This document shows positions 36,181 through 47,509 of a stretch of 64,000 nt of DNA, one piece after another. A program made the position numbers and the translations under genes. Positions within the stretch are counted from its first letter, which is position 1. Each line of letters begins with the position of its first letter. Source of the stretch: Nymphaea colorata (Eukaryota; Streptophyta; Magnoliopsida; Nymphaeales; Nymphaeaceae); the NCBI RefSeq assembly GCF_008831285.2, contig NC_045142.1:3603001-3667000 (forward strand), read 5' to 3'. Under the pieces are notes generated by a model, which saw only the letters and a list, made by a program, of their open reading frames with translations, was not told the DNA's origin and did not search any database.

Positions 36181-36181
36181 G
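36028..36181. repeat. (GACGAT)n array with palindromic leader repeats
   Basis: Two copies of an about 40-base unit holding the near-palindrome ATGAACATTAACGTTCAT run into about ten pure GACGAT hexamers (36,118-36,180). A TA tract lies at 36,243-36,262. Confidence 0.85.
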
Positions 36182-36658
36182 ACGGGAGTAAACGGAAATG
36201 TACACACCATGTATCGATCAGCGTCAAGCTTTTACACACACATATATATATATATATATATAAAAGCATGAAAAGAAATCCACCAAATTCATGACTGTAG
36301 AGATAATGAGAAAAGATCACAAAGTTTACCTTGCTTTTGACATTCAAACCTCATTGTCTGCCACCCTTGCTTAGGAAAAGGGCACATTTATAATTCTTTT
36401 TATAGATTTCAACGAGCGCCCTTTCATATTTTCTACAAATTATAAGCAAGGATTTTTTAATCAAATTTACCAAGGCATGAAATCTCTTAATTTCAATTTT
36501 TCATTGATAGGAAAGCTGAGGTTAGACATATTGGTACTTGTTTTTAGACTGACTGCCGACCAACCAGACCAACCAGCGACTGACTGTCGACCAACTGCTC
36601 AACCGGTGATGGACTGCCGACCAACCACTGGTTGAGCTGGTCACGGTACACCCTTCAG
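36182..36658. other. No gene seen; short degenerate tandem
   Basis: 36,545-36,640 holds three imperfect copies of GACTGCCGACCAACCA-type words. No coding evidence. Confidence 0.4.
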
Positions 36659-36806
36659 CAGGAGCGGAGGGAGGGGGGACCCGCCTGGGCCATGGCCTGG
36701 GTGAGCGTAGGAAAAAAATTATATTGAAAAAACAAAATTTTTTAGTTTAGCCCGACCCATCGTTCCTTTTGGCCTGCCTCTGAAAAAAATCCTGGCTCTG
36801 CCTCTG
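36659..36806 (+). mobile_element. hAT-type MITE, diverged shorter copy
   Basis: Starts CAGGAGCGGAGGGAGG and ends GGCTCTGCCTCTG, with GGCCATGGCC and GCCCGACCC in common with 27,408-27,599. No target duplication is visible; the right flank is a C copy starting inside the family, so a rearrangement removed it. Confidence 0.7.
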
Positions 36807-37670
36807 TTAATTATAATTTACTATCACTCAAAAAACAGTGAAATTCTCCAAAAATGTAAGTGAGAAAGAAGACAAAATGAGAAAGTGTGAAACTCAAAGG
36901 TCTTTGCGCTCTAAGCCTATATGGTGATTTCTAAACATTAAAGGAGAAATTTAGTACTTCTTTATCTTTCCAAGAAACTACATCGAAGATATTAACGATG
37001 AAAGATCTATATACTAGTAATAATCTATAAAAAATAAAACTTATTCTTAAAAAATTATTAGTACATAATAAATGGGAGTGACCAATAAGGATATATATAT
37101 CATACCATTCGCCCAAAAAGTCAAGTGCATATTGTTGGTATCAAGATGTAATTTTGCAAATTATATTGGAATACTAAAAACTAAGCACCTACTACTGATA
37201 TGCATCAAACTCTACCACATCGTGTTGGTCATAAAATAAGATAGAGATAAATAACTTTTTTATTTTCTTAATATATTGGTAGTCATTTTATACGGATTGT
37301 GTGCACAAATATTGATAGAAATTTTGTGTGCATGGACAAAGTTCTTAGGCTATTCCATTCAAATTTCAGATTTAAAAATCAGAATCATTCAGTTTTGATA
37401 AATTAAATAAGTTTTCACATCAAAAATCTCCTTAAAATGTCAATATTTCAACAAATGGCTTGATTTAGTAAATGACACGATTTTTTATATAAAATGTAAT
37501 TTGTACCTATGCGAAATTTTTTTTCTCTTCACAACAGTTATAAAGGATAAGATATGGAGAAGACAAGACACCAAATTGCAAGGCTAAAAAACTTGTGCTA
37601 AAGTTTGAAAAACCCTAACTATGTTAGGTCTTTTTGGACAAAATTGGGCAAAAAAGAGTATGTTGGCCGA
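36807..37670 (+). repeat. Repeat family C, copy 4 (3' half)
   Basis: Matches the second half of copies 1 and 3 (from the TCAAAAAACAGTGAAATTCTCC word to GAGTATGTTGGCCGA). It is followed by 37,675-37,790, which matches the bHLH flank and intron blocks at 1,216-1,255 and 360-425, inverted. Confidence 0.75.
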
Positions 37671-37790
37671 TCTTAGTCGTTGAATGGCTCGCCAACTCTC
37701 GTCTCTTATGTCTCCATAGTTTGTTTATTGTTGCCCTTTTGTTTTATTGTCATTAATGATTGTCTTAATGATTGTCAGACCGTGGGTCCG

Positions 37791-38150
37791 TACAAATCCT
37801 AGTGTGCTATAAACCTTATGCATAAATTGCCTTCAAGCGATCAATCTAGTCAAAGCCAAGATGGTTAATCCACCAATTCTTGGTACCAAATCAATTTATT
37901 CATTGGCCGGTAGAAGGTCCCGCACCGTATGTATACTATTCATTTTAATTTTTTTAATATTAAAGAGAAATTTGTATCATTGTTATTTTTTTTTGGTTTA
38001 CTTTTCTTAATTTTTGATGAAACGTTTTAATTGTCGATTCATAGCTGATCGAGCCGAATCACTGAATTAATCAGCTGGTTCACTAAATCGGCAGCACAAC
38101 TGATTCGATTGAATTCAATATTCTAAAGCCACTAATGTGGACGCAAGCAG
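37791..38150. other. No gene seen
   Basis: AT-rich flank of the Copia element. The target-site AGCAG is at 38,146-38,150. Confidence 0.5.
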
Positions 38151-38441
38151 TGTTAGGAACAACGCACAATAAACTCTCCTCTCACACTCTCAAGAGAGGG
38201 TTAGAAGCAACAATGAAGAAGACAAAGATTTACGTGGTTCAGAGCAAAATCTCCTACGTCCACGGTCACACAAATCTCTTGTATTCTCTCTCTCAGAAGA
38301 ACACACAGACAGACACACAACAAGCGGCGGCCATCCTCAAAACATAAGGATTAGGGCAAACCCGCATTTGTACAAAATGACATATATGCCCTTACATATG
38401 GAAATGAGTGTCCAGTATGGATCAAGTTCCATACACCAACA
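38151..38441 (-). repeat. Copia 3' LTR
   Basis: TG...CA ends, same length as the 5' LTR; the target duplication AGCAG lies just outside at 38,146-38,150. Confidence 0.92.
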
Positions 38442-38499
38442 ATCTCCCACTTGGAATTTGATCCATCCAAGTACTTGTACATCATATACTCAACCTGTG

Positions 38500-38995
38500 C
38501 GACATCTCCTCATCAATCAACCTTGGAGACCAACTGAGGTTAAACATAACCTCAACTTCTCAGCAGTCACTGGCTTTGTCAACATGTCTGCTGGATTCTC
38601 TGTTCCACGAATCTTTTCAAGAGATAGTATATTCTCTTCCAACAAATCTCTAATGAAATGATACTTCAATTCAATAAGCTTTGTTCTAGTATGGAACACT
38701 GGATTCTTGGCTAAAAGAATTGCACTTTGACTGTCACAAAAGAGAACACTCTAATCTTCCTTTACATGCAATTCTTTTAGAATAGTCTTTAGCCAAATCA
38801 TCTCTTTGACCGCAGACATTTAATCTTCTTTCTGGTCTGATTTTCTATTTCTGCTTTCCACCTTTTGAAAACAGTAAACACGTCAGATTTATGTTTGAGA
38901 AAGTAAACTCATACCTTCCTTGTACAATCATCAATGAATGTGACATAGTATAGGGATCCTCCAAGAGAACGAACTGGAGCTGGTCCCCAAACATC
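38500..38995 (-). pseudogene. Copia integrase start fused to RNase H end
   Basis: From the hAT insertion: HTDVWGPAPVRSLGGSLYY and FIDDCTRKV (integrase), on to NQTRKKIKCL, then an abrupt switch near 38,820 to AVKEMIWLKTILKEL and, after another shift, RTKLIELKYHFIRDLLEEN and NPADMLTKPVTAEKL (RNase H end). Integrase C-terminus, reverse transcriptase and most of RNase H are deleted. Confidence 0.85.
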
Positions 38996-39004
38996 AGTAT
39001 GCAC

Positions 39005-39903
39005 TAAGCCTGGGCACCGGGCCGGGCCCCCGTCGGGTACCCGGTACCCGGCCCGACTCGGGCCCGGGCCTTGCTTTTATAGTAGTCGGCCCGTTAGTTA
39101 CCGGGCTCGGCCCGGCCCGGTAACTAACGGGCCGGGCGCGGGCCAGCCGCTTTGGTCGGCAGCGGCCCGCGAAGCCCGTTGTTTTTTTTTTTTTTAAATG
39201 AACTTCGTTACTCGTTAGGGACCTAGGGTTAAATAAAAATGAACTTGAGCTTAGAGAGTTAGGGTTTACCTTTCGACCTTTCGTCGTCGCCGTCGCCCGT
39301 CGAGACTCGAGAGATTGCATTTGCGGCATTGCCTCCTCTTCGCCCATCGGCTGCTCCTCCGATTGTCGCCGTCGCCATCGGCTGCCTTCTCCGGTGACCG
39401 TGTGCCGGTTGCCGTGAAAGGTCTTCAAAGCTCGTCTGGAAGCCTGCTTCAAAAGGGATTGTTTAAGAAGGCGCTAGAGCTCTTTTGTGCATTATAAGAA
39501 AATGGATTAACTTGTGCAGGATTTCAAATCTAAGATTTTGGTTTGTCAGAACTCTGAAAGATAACCCAACATTGCACGTTATCTGCAGAGTGAAACTTGT
39601 TTACAGCACAATGGTGTCTTGCTAATTGCTATGTTCATAAATCTAGTTTAGCCCATCAGTCTGTAAACTATCAATATGCCTATAGAAGAACTTGATACTC
39701 CATGGTGTTTCATCATCTGAAGCTGTAAATTGTGCTGCCTCCTGCATTCGTTGTGTCTGAGTTTTTTTCAATAACGGGCAGGGCCAAAGCCCATCTCAGC
39801 CCGCCCGGCCCGTTATTAATCGGGTCGGGCTGGGCCTCGGGCCTTGACCGAAGCCCGAGGCCCGATATGACTTGGGCCCGGCCCGGCCCGATGCCCAGCC
39901 TTA
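39005..39903. mobile_element. Non-autonomous hAT-type element nested in Copia integrase
   Basis: 899 bp with termini TAAGCCTGGGCACCGGGCC and TAAGGCTGGGCATCGGGCC (inverted), flanked by the 8-bp duplication GTATGCAC (38,997-39,004 and 39,904-39,911). Both subterminal regions are dense in GGCCCGGCCCG. The interior has a plus frame with GDRVPVAVKGLQSSSGSLL and similar GC-rich words, but no transposase. Confidence 0.9.
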
Positions 39904-39916
39904 GTATGCACCAACT

Positions 39917-40504
39917 CTAGCTTTTCCTTTTTTGGAGGCCGTCCAACTTTGGAGAAAGTGACCATTTTCTGTTTCTCGAAAACATAGTCTTCACATAGCC
40001 AATGTCTACAGATTTCAAGTCATGCAACTTGTTATTTGTTGTCATGATCTTCATTTCCTTCTCACTCATATGCTCAAGCCTGTAATGCCACAATAATGAT
40101 TTATTCTCACATTTCGCCACAGCCACTGTGTCTTTCACATCTGCAGTCATGTACAAAGTGCCAAGTTTGTGATCTCGTGCTATAACCATAACCCCTTTGG
40201 TTATCTTCCAACATCCACCAACAAAGGTAGTAACATAGCCTTCGTCATCTAACTATCCGACTGAAATAAGATTCCTCTTCAACCCTGGGACATGTCTGAC
40301 ATCTTTTAACTTCCATACATGTCCATTCTGCATTTTTATGTGAACCTCACATTTTCCTACAATATCCAGAGGTTCATCATCTGCAAGGTATACTCTGGCA
40401 AATTTTCCTGCAACATAGTTGTGCATACTTTCATTAAAATACGTTGAATGAAAAGATGCACCAGAGTCTAAAATCCAAGACTCTATAGAGCTGTGTACAC
40501 TCAA
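39917..40504 (-). pseudogene. Copia protease and GAG-pre-integrase region
   Basis: Protease active site WILDSGASFHST at about 40,480 and RHVPGLKRNLISVG, a stop at about 40,252, then pre-integrase ARDHKLGTLYMTADV and LLWHYRLEHMSEKEM. A frameshift follows before VTFSKVGRPPKKEKLELV leads into integrase. Confidence 0.88.
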
Positions 40505-40576
40505 GGCAAGTGCATTAGCTATATTTTCTGTTGCTGCATTTGCTGAATCATCTTCACGATTTGGGTTCTTCTTCTT

Positions 40577-41317
40577 CTACAACCTGCAATCTCTTTTTCG
40601 GTCTTCTGGCTTACCACAGTTCCAGCAGCCATCACTTCGAGGTTTGGATTGACTCATTCCCTTAGATTTGGACCTTCCACGCTCTTGGTAGCGTTGATTA
40701 GTTCTGCCTCTATTTTGAACATTTAGGGTAGAACCAAAAGGTTCTCCTGCCTCTCTTCTGCGAATGTCCTCACTAAGTATTAAATCTCGAACACCACTGA
40801 ACTTCAATTTGCTTGACCCCGATGAACTACTCACGGTGGTCACAGTGGCACTCCAACTATCTGGTAGAGATGACAGTAAAATTAAGGCTTGAACCTCATC
40901 ATCAAACATAATATCCACAAAACATAATTGAGAAGTAATAACATTGAACTCATTTATGTGATCCGTAACAGAGGCACCTTCAGCCATTTTCAAATTAAAT
41001 AATCGACGCATCAGATGTACCTTATTCGAAGCAGAGGGTTTTTCGTACATATCTGTTAGCTTCTCCATCAGACTTGCTGTCGTCTTCTCGTTAACAATGT
41101 TGAAGGCGACGTTTCTGGCCAGCGTCAACTAGATGACTCCAAGGGCTTGTCTATCCAACAACTGCCAATCTGCATCGGCCATTGTTGCGGGTTTCGCTCT
41201 CATGAGCGGTTCATGCAGTTTCTTCTGATACAAGTAGTCCTCGATCTGCATCTTCCAAAATCCAAAGTCTTTACCGTCGAACTTTTCGATTCTGACATTT
41301 TCTTCTTCCAGCACCAT
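40577..41317 (-). pseudogene. Copia Gag
   Basis: Start MVLEEENVRIEKFDGKDFG, with an in-frame TAG after ALGVI (41,131-41,129). It continues LTLARNVAFNIVNEKTTASL and a UBN2-type Gag body (VTDHINEFNVI). The zinc knuckle reads CWNCGKPEDRKRDC, with D where the CCHC histidine should be. A stop after DCRL separates it from protease in the same frame. Confidence 0.9.
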
Positions 41318-41354
41318 TGTTCCTATCTCGAACGAACCTGTCTCTGATACCAGT

Positions 41355-41645
41355 TGTTAGGAACAACACACAATAAACTCTCATCTCACACTCTCAAGAG
41401 GGGGTTAGAAGCAACAAGGAAGAAGACAACGATTTACGTGGTTCAGAGCAAAATCTCCTACGTCCACGGTCACAAAAATCTCTTGTATTCTCTCTGTCAA
41501 AAGAACACACAGACAGACACACAACAAACGGCGGCCATCCTCAAAACATAAGGATTAGGGCAAACCCGCATTTGTACAAAATGACATATATGCCCTTACA
41601 TATGAAAATGAGTGTCCAGTATGGATCAAGTTCCATACACCAACA
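41355..41645 (-). repeat. Copia 5' LTR
   Basis: 291 bp; AGCAG duplication at 41,646-41,650; primer site directly inside it. Confidence 0.92.
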
Positions 41646-41650
41646 AGCAG

Positions 41651-42299
41651 GAGCTGTTTGGCAATAAAAAGAAGTTTCTGTCTCATAACTTTTCTGAACA
41701 AATTGGAGAATGTCTCATGAATCTGTTCCAATTTATTTTCAAAGAACCTTAACGAAACAGTAAAAATGTATTATTTTCAAACTATCTTATTACTATTTTC
41801 AAAAGTTTTTTTATGAATATGTCTCAATTTTTTTTTATAGATTAATAAAACCGTTACAAACGATAAAGCAACCCATATGATACAGTAATTATTATGGTTT
41901 ACCTGAAAATGAGACCTTTGGGTAGTTAGGCTCTTACGGATTGCCGTCGTGCAAGACGACCTGGCATATTAATTTAGATACACAAAACACATTTCATAAA
42001 AAAACGTTCGACTTTTAGGCAAATAAAACGAGGCAGTTTTCGTTCAAAATCAATTGATTAATTAGCGCGAAAATGTTTCTAAAATCAAAAGAATGCATGC
42101 AAAAACTTAGCAAGAGAATAGAGGGTGTTCGAGCTTACTTCAATTTTTGTCAAAGAGAAGGTCCACCAGCAATCAGCAGCGGCTGCAATCGAGAGCTTAT
42201 AAAAAATTTAATTTCGTGCGGGTTCGCTGGAGAGCCGGTCCCCTTCCTTTTTTCCTAAGCTTAACACAATGGAAAACAATAGAATATGGCAGGATGATC
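41651..42299. other. No gene seen
   Basis: A 61-codon plus frame (42,073-42,258) has no recognisable feature. Confidence 0.4.
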
Positions 42300-42616
42300 A
42301 AACCCGAATCAGAATCAGAAAATTGATAAGATCCGCTTACTAGCCAAAACCTCCAGTAGGTTCTTCTAAGTTGGATTAGTTCAGAGATATGGATTTAATA
42401 CCCCTTTGATCATGACGATTTGACCCGTTCTAGGAAGTTAATTGCTCCACTCTTAATTAGATTGAGTTGAGGCTGTTCGATTAATGGAGGAGTTACAAAA
42501 GCAGCAACTTCTGCTTTGCTTTTTGAGGGGATAAGAAAACACTTTTGTATCTCTTTATTAAGACAAGAGGTGAGAAACTGACAACCATGAATCTTCTCGT
42601 CATTGTCATGCTCCAT
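42300..42616 (-). repeat. Family B, copy 2, with open tail ORF
   Basis: Best-preserved copy. Minus frame 42,616-42,410, 68 codons, MEHDNDEKIHGCQFLTSCL at the start, PSKSKAEVAAFVTPPL in the middle and INFLERVKSS before TGA. It matches the frame at 50,977-50,785, so the C-terminal exon of some gene may have been spread. Parent unknown. Confidence 0.65.
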
Positions 42617-42624
42617 GTGTCATA

Positions 42625-43231
42625 TTGAGTTAAAAATAATGATAAGTGTGACATTAAGTTACCAATAGTAATGATCATTGTTGTGCTTCCATATTAAATT
42701 ATAAACAATGATAAATGGTGTTAAGTTAAAGAATGTGTGATAGTTTAAATGAATGGTAAAACTTTGAAGATGCAAAGATAAAATAATCTTATGACCGTTA
42801 TTTTCTTGAAATAAACAATAAGAAAGTTTATTTTTTTAATGACTTTCAGGGGTTGTCTGACATTGTCTGACAGCAAAGACAGTTTGAGAGTGCAAAATGA
42901 ATTTGCACCAACGTATCAAAAAGAAAAAAGCTCTCCAAGATACTAAAAAGCTGAATGAGACCTCTTATTAGCCGCAGGAAGCCCTTCCCTGTTTATCCAA
43001 GAAAAGCAAATTTAACCAAACAAACAGAACAAAACCCCAGCGAAAGAGCGCGAGGAACTATGCATGCATAGTTTAATTATCAGATTGGCCTACGACAAAT
43101 CCTCAAGACAAACCCTAAACAACATCTCTTCCACAGCTCCAATTCCCCTCAGGACTAAAAAAAAAGAAAAGGAAAAAAAGAAAGAGCAGGAAATTAAATT
43201 CTCCTGATGCTCCATTGTAGGCCTCCGGGTC
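42625..43231. other. No gene seen
   Basis: AT-rich left part; the right part (43,090-43,230) is open on the minus strand downstream of the ORF below. Confidence 0.4.
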
Positions 43232-43919
43232 TTATGAGGAGGAGTCGAGCCAATCTTTCCTGGGTAGGAATAACTTTCGGGGTCCCCGTTGGTAGGTTTG
43301 GTTGACCTTATGCTCTTCTTTCGGCGGGGGAGGGTCGACGTTAAAAGCAATGGAGGTCCTCCATTGTTCCCGCAAGTCCGCCAGTATCGGTCCTTCCTCT
43401 TGGGGCTTTGTGTCTTGTATGTGCGCGAGCTCCTGTACAGCCACCTGGGCTAGGTCCTCTAGCCAAGGTAGTGGCTCCGGTTCCAGAGTGAGGGGGACGT
43501 CCATCTCCCATTGGCTCCCTTGGTAGATTTGGTCTGCCTGCCGCATTTCTTCCTCGAGTGTCTCAAGGAAAGTCTTCTCCGGTTGAGTTGGGGCAGTTGG
43601 GATATTAGCGGGGGGATCCGCTGGTGGTTTCTCTGGCTCCTCATGCTCTGTGTGGTCAGGGATGTCCGCGGCAAAGAGGGCACGGTATGTCCGCGCGTTC
43701 CCGGTCTTCCTGACCTTCCCTGCCCTTTGTTGTTGCTGGTAGTCCAAGCGGATCTTGGGCTTGCTTTCTGGCTCAGCTGGCAGGGGTGGAGTTGCCCTTT
43801 GTTGTTGCTCGTAGTCCAAGCGGATCTTGGGCTTGCTTTCTGGCTCAGCTGGCAGGGGTGGAGTTGCCTCGCGGCTGGAGGCGGCTGTACCAGTGACTGT
43901 AGGGCTGCCGGCTGTTGTG
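43232..43919 (-). CDS. Unidentified proline/glutamate-rich ORF with a 24-residue tandem repeat
   Basis: Open from the module A junction (no start seen) to a stop at 43,232, about 228 codons. Two exact-like 72-bp units (43,722-43,793 and 43,794-43,865) encode YQQQQRA/YEQQQRATPPLPAEPESK-type repeats. Then come KVRKTGNARTYRALFAADIP, a Pro/Glu-rich stretch, an acidic segment TFLETLEEEMRQADQIYQG and a C-terminal RGPRKLFLPRKDWLD. Composition suggests a retroelement or pararetrovirus-like polyprotein segment, but no diagnostic motif is present. It could also be a host exon. The plus frame at 43,511-44,014 is its shadow. Its 5' end is cut by module A copy 2. Confidence 0.4.
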
Positions 43920-43921
43920 TG

Positions 43922-46900
43922 AAACCAATATATGTTTCTAAGACGCCTTACCCGCCGTCAGGCGACTGTAAGATAATTAAGCAACATAAAAAGTTTACAC
44001 ATTTGAGAGCTTAGGAGAACCTGTATAGTAGCTTCTGAAGGTGTCCGGAATCGTGTGATTATGAAGGGAGCTGGGTGAAGGCGCAGCCAGATAGCGAAGT
44101 TGAAGGCCGGTGCATGTTTGCAAAGTGCCTGAGTAGCAGATTCTGCAATACTTTCACGTTAATTCACATGTTTATTCTTACTCAGACGATCAAAGTGATG
44201 TATACATGCCTTTACAAAGGTCAGGCAGAGTAGTGATTTAAAATACGGCTACGAGCTATACAAGTTTTTACAAATGTTTTTCAAATAAGTCGAAAGGTGA
44301 CAAGTTTCGCCTTAAGGTACCTTAAGGGGATAAGGAAAAAAAAAAAACATCACTGGCATTTTTCAACTTATGATTTTATACAAAGGGTGATGCACATAAA
44401 AATTAAACCTTGGTCGCTCCATGTTAGATTCGTCGCCGGCCCTCACTAACCTGCATGCCTTGAGTCTAAATGCAAGACAGGTTTTTGGATGCTTCACGAA
44501 CATCAAAGTATAACTACCCATCTAACAGTCACGGCCGCCCTCACTAGGTCAAAATTTTCGAGTTTGTTTTCGACTCAACCTGGGCTTTACACTGCGGACC
44601 AAAGTGACAGCTATCTTCACCTGCAGGCGTCAATGGAGTACATACCACAGATGGGATGCTAACATGAATAATATTCTTAAAAAAAAAATTGAGGTTTTCC
44701 GCAAATAAGTTGAAGGGAAAAATGTGGACCCCCCAGCAAGCTTTCTCTGGAAGGGGAAAATGTAGGACTAAACCCTAAGGAGTGCAAAGACAAAACTGTA
44801 ACTATTATTTCCAAACTTTTTGTTATAGATAGAATGATATTCAACTCATGGCCAAACATCAACCAAGTCTATATACAAGTTATACTTAAAATGCTCATGA
44901 AAATAAATTGGCATCTGACACGGCCCTCCCCACTGCAAAAACTGGTCCATCGAGCATACGTACAGGTTATGTTTTCACTGTTAAGATAAGAATAGTGAGC
45001 TAAAAGCTCCTAGGATTTAAGTGGGTTATTTACTTGCGGTTGGAACTTTTACACTAAACTTGTTAGGTGATACGATGGTTGGATTTTGAATCTTCGGACT
45101 TCTTTGTGGCGATAAGCAACCGAGGTATTCCGTCCCTCAGGTTAAGCAAATTAGTTTAAAAAGGTTTTTTAATGAATTTGATGGAATTCTTAATCAAATA
45201 AATCACATGCTTATCTAGGTTTCATTTTGAAGAAGAAATTCACAAAAGCGAGGGAGGAGGACGGAGAGTCACGTAGGGCAAAGGCGACAGAAGTGTACGT
45301 ACGGTAGCTCAGGCCCTGCGGAAGCTCGGGCGTTCGGCATCGGTACGTCGCTGGAACCTTTTGCAGACAACCGAAACAAAGAAGATTCAGACCAAAACAT
45401 TGCCGGCAAGTGATTCGCCATGGGCAAAAGAAGTATGAAGAGGGAAGATGAGGACTTGTTTTACCGTAGCTGCATAAAGATAGAGGGAACTGCGACTTTC
45501 TCATCGTTGGAGGAGTGAGGTTTGCAAAAAGAGTGGAGAGATTGTAAGCTTGTACAGAGAAAAAAGCCGCAAATCCGCTGACTCGATCCTTGCGTTCTGA
45601 GCTCGGAGCACGGTCCTTTTAGAAACCAAAGTAGACGCACATGATTCTCATTCCTCACAGTCCTGTAAAAGGAAAATAAAATTCCTCACAGTCCTGCAAA
45701 AGGAAAATAAAGGAGCAAAAGGAGAAAAAAAGAAAGCTAAGCATTGAAACATTGGAATATCACGGCGGAACCGGAAACAGCTAATAAACTCGCACTGAGA
45801 AAGAGAGAGGGGGAGAGAACCAGTCTTCTAAGACCTCGAGAGGGGAAAATCTGGCAAAGAAGAAAGTGTGGTATTCAAAAGGATAGTTAGGTACTCCACA
45901 ATGTCCTCACGATATCACGTCTGTGTTTCCCACCGACACTATTGCAATTTTTACATCGTTGAAATGACGCAGGAGTGCTTTGTTACGAACCGGCAGAAAT
46001 TGCAGAAAAGACGGTACGCGGTCTTGTCTTCCCCTCGACGCACAGAACAGTGAGAGAACGGGAGCATTTTCCTTGGCCATTCCTTTTCCGCAAAGAACTT
46101 AGAAAAGAATGCTTTATCCAACGCAGAGAAACTTCCCTACGAAAAGAAAAAAAGGAAGGCGGAAAAGCATTCCTGGCCGCCTTTGCCTTTGAAGAAATAA
46201 CTAAACAAATACTCTGCAATGGCAAAGACTTTCTTCCTTGGGGTCATTTTCTCGCAGCGGCTTTGAAGAGTCGGGAGAAAGTATACAATGAGGCCTGCAC
46301 CCCCACTTTTTGCGCTCAAGAAGAGAAGCACGGAGAGGAAATAATCTTCCTAAAGCATGCTCATCTGAAATAAATCGGGGTTCTTTGGAAACCAACAGTT
46401 TTGAAGGATGGAAGAAGACGAGAACACCTCTTCAGTTATGCCGCTTAACCTATCTGGAACCTTTAGACAATTATATGCAGTATTTAAAAATAAAAAAAGT
46501 TTGCTCATCACTGCCGCGTCTCCATGAAAAAGAAAAAAATGTCGATCGCATTTTCGCAGGACGACACTGAAGAAAATGGAACGCCTTCGGAAAAAGATTT
46601 TTTACGCGATCATATCCACTTCTTCCCGTCCTCGAACCAACCGAAGTTACCGAGCGACAAATTCTCTTCCTTAAAAGGCGGAAATGTTGCAAGAAACTAC
46701 TTGAACCTCACTCAGTTTACTTCCAGAAAACCCGCATTTTCAGCAGCAGCAAGAAACATGGCCGGCATCCTGTGCACGCGCAATCGACTGCTGGGACTAC
46801 ACCAAAGAAAACCTCCTCTTATTGAAGTAAGGAGAATGCAATTCTCAAAACGTAACAAACCAGCAAAAGCGAAACCGACTGCAATGTGCATTGAAGAGTA

Positions 46901-47500
46901 AAGCCTCTCCTCCAAGCAATCGCAAAAAATAAACGAAAAAGACCGAAAAATATCCCGACCTACCGATCGCTTCCAGCAACCAGCTCCGAGTTCTCTCATT
47001 CGCCGTCGGATAACCTAAACCACAGCAACTAACAAGTGCAGATACGTTTCTCTTCAAAAGACAGTTAGCGCAGATGAACTCGAAGAAACGCCGAACAAAA
47101 AACGCGATCCACCGAGAACGGGCTACACCGAGCCCGCACAGATCTCTCGGAACGGAAATCTCAGCTTCCTTCCATCAAACAGCAGCAGAAGAACTCCATA
47201 AAAAGGCATCATCCACAATTCAAGCCCCGACACTCTTTAACTTCTTTCCCTAGCGTCTTCCTCCTCAAGCAGATGTAAACGAAACAAGAAACTAAGCAAT
47301 GCGATCTACCGGTAGCTCGCGAGTTCGAGATCTCGTACCTGAGATAACTCCGGCGGGGATCTCCGGCATTCTGGCGGGAATCCGCTGGGCGAGGCTCCCG
47401 AACGGAACGGAAGAAGAAAGAGGCGTGCTGGGAAAGCCTCCTGAGCTGAGGGGAGGGGTTTATAGAGTTCCGGTTGAGTGGGGGAACAAACAACTCAGGA
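43922..47500 (-). repeat. Module A, copy 2
   Basis: Direct copy of 6,638-10,187 with scattered differences: an extra GGCGACTGT block at about 43,963, and TTTTTACATCGTTGAAATG for GATGTAAATG at about 45,950. It begins GTGAAACCAATATATGTTTC and ends at GGGGGAACAAAC, where the 47.5-kb palindrome starts almost at once. Confidence 0.9.
47339..47369 (-). pseudogene. Module A copy 2: first exon MPEIPAGVIS plus donor
   Basis: ATG 47,369, 31 bases, donor CAG|GTACGAG; TATA (CTATAAAC-like, reads CTATAAACC) about 92 bases upstream at 47,459-47,466. Confidence 0.5.
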
Positions 47501-47509
47501 GGTCCCATT

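Larger units (their letters stand above)
38151..41645 (-). mobile_element. Copia LTR retrotransposon, internally deleted, with nested hAT
   Basis: 291-bp LTRs at 41,355-41,645 (5') and 38,151-38,441 (3'), both TGTTAGG...CCAACA on the plus strand, flanked by a 5-bp AGCAG duplication. The primer site CTGGTATCAGAGA (minus strand, 41,353-41,341) fits initiator tRNA-Met. The polypurine tract is next to 38,441 (AAGTGGGAGAT). I count about 10 differences between the LTRs (about 3.4%). Order on the minus strand: Gag, protease, GAG-pre-integrase, start of integrase, deletion, end of RNase H. Reverse transcriptase is absent and several stops are present, so it is non-autonomous. Confidence 0.93.

Noticed and set aside
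43511-44014. 167-codon plus ORF
   Set aside because: Shadow of the minus ORF; the repeated WSCPLLLLVV stretch is the antisense of the 24-residue repeat.
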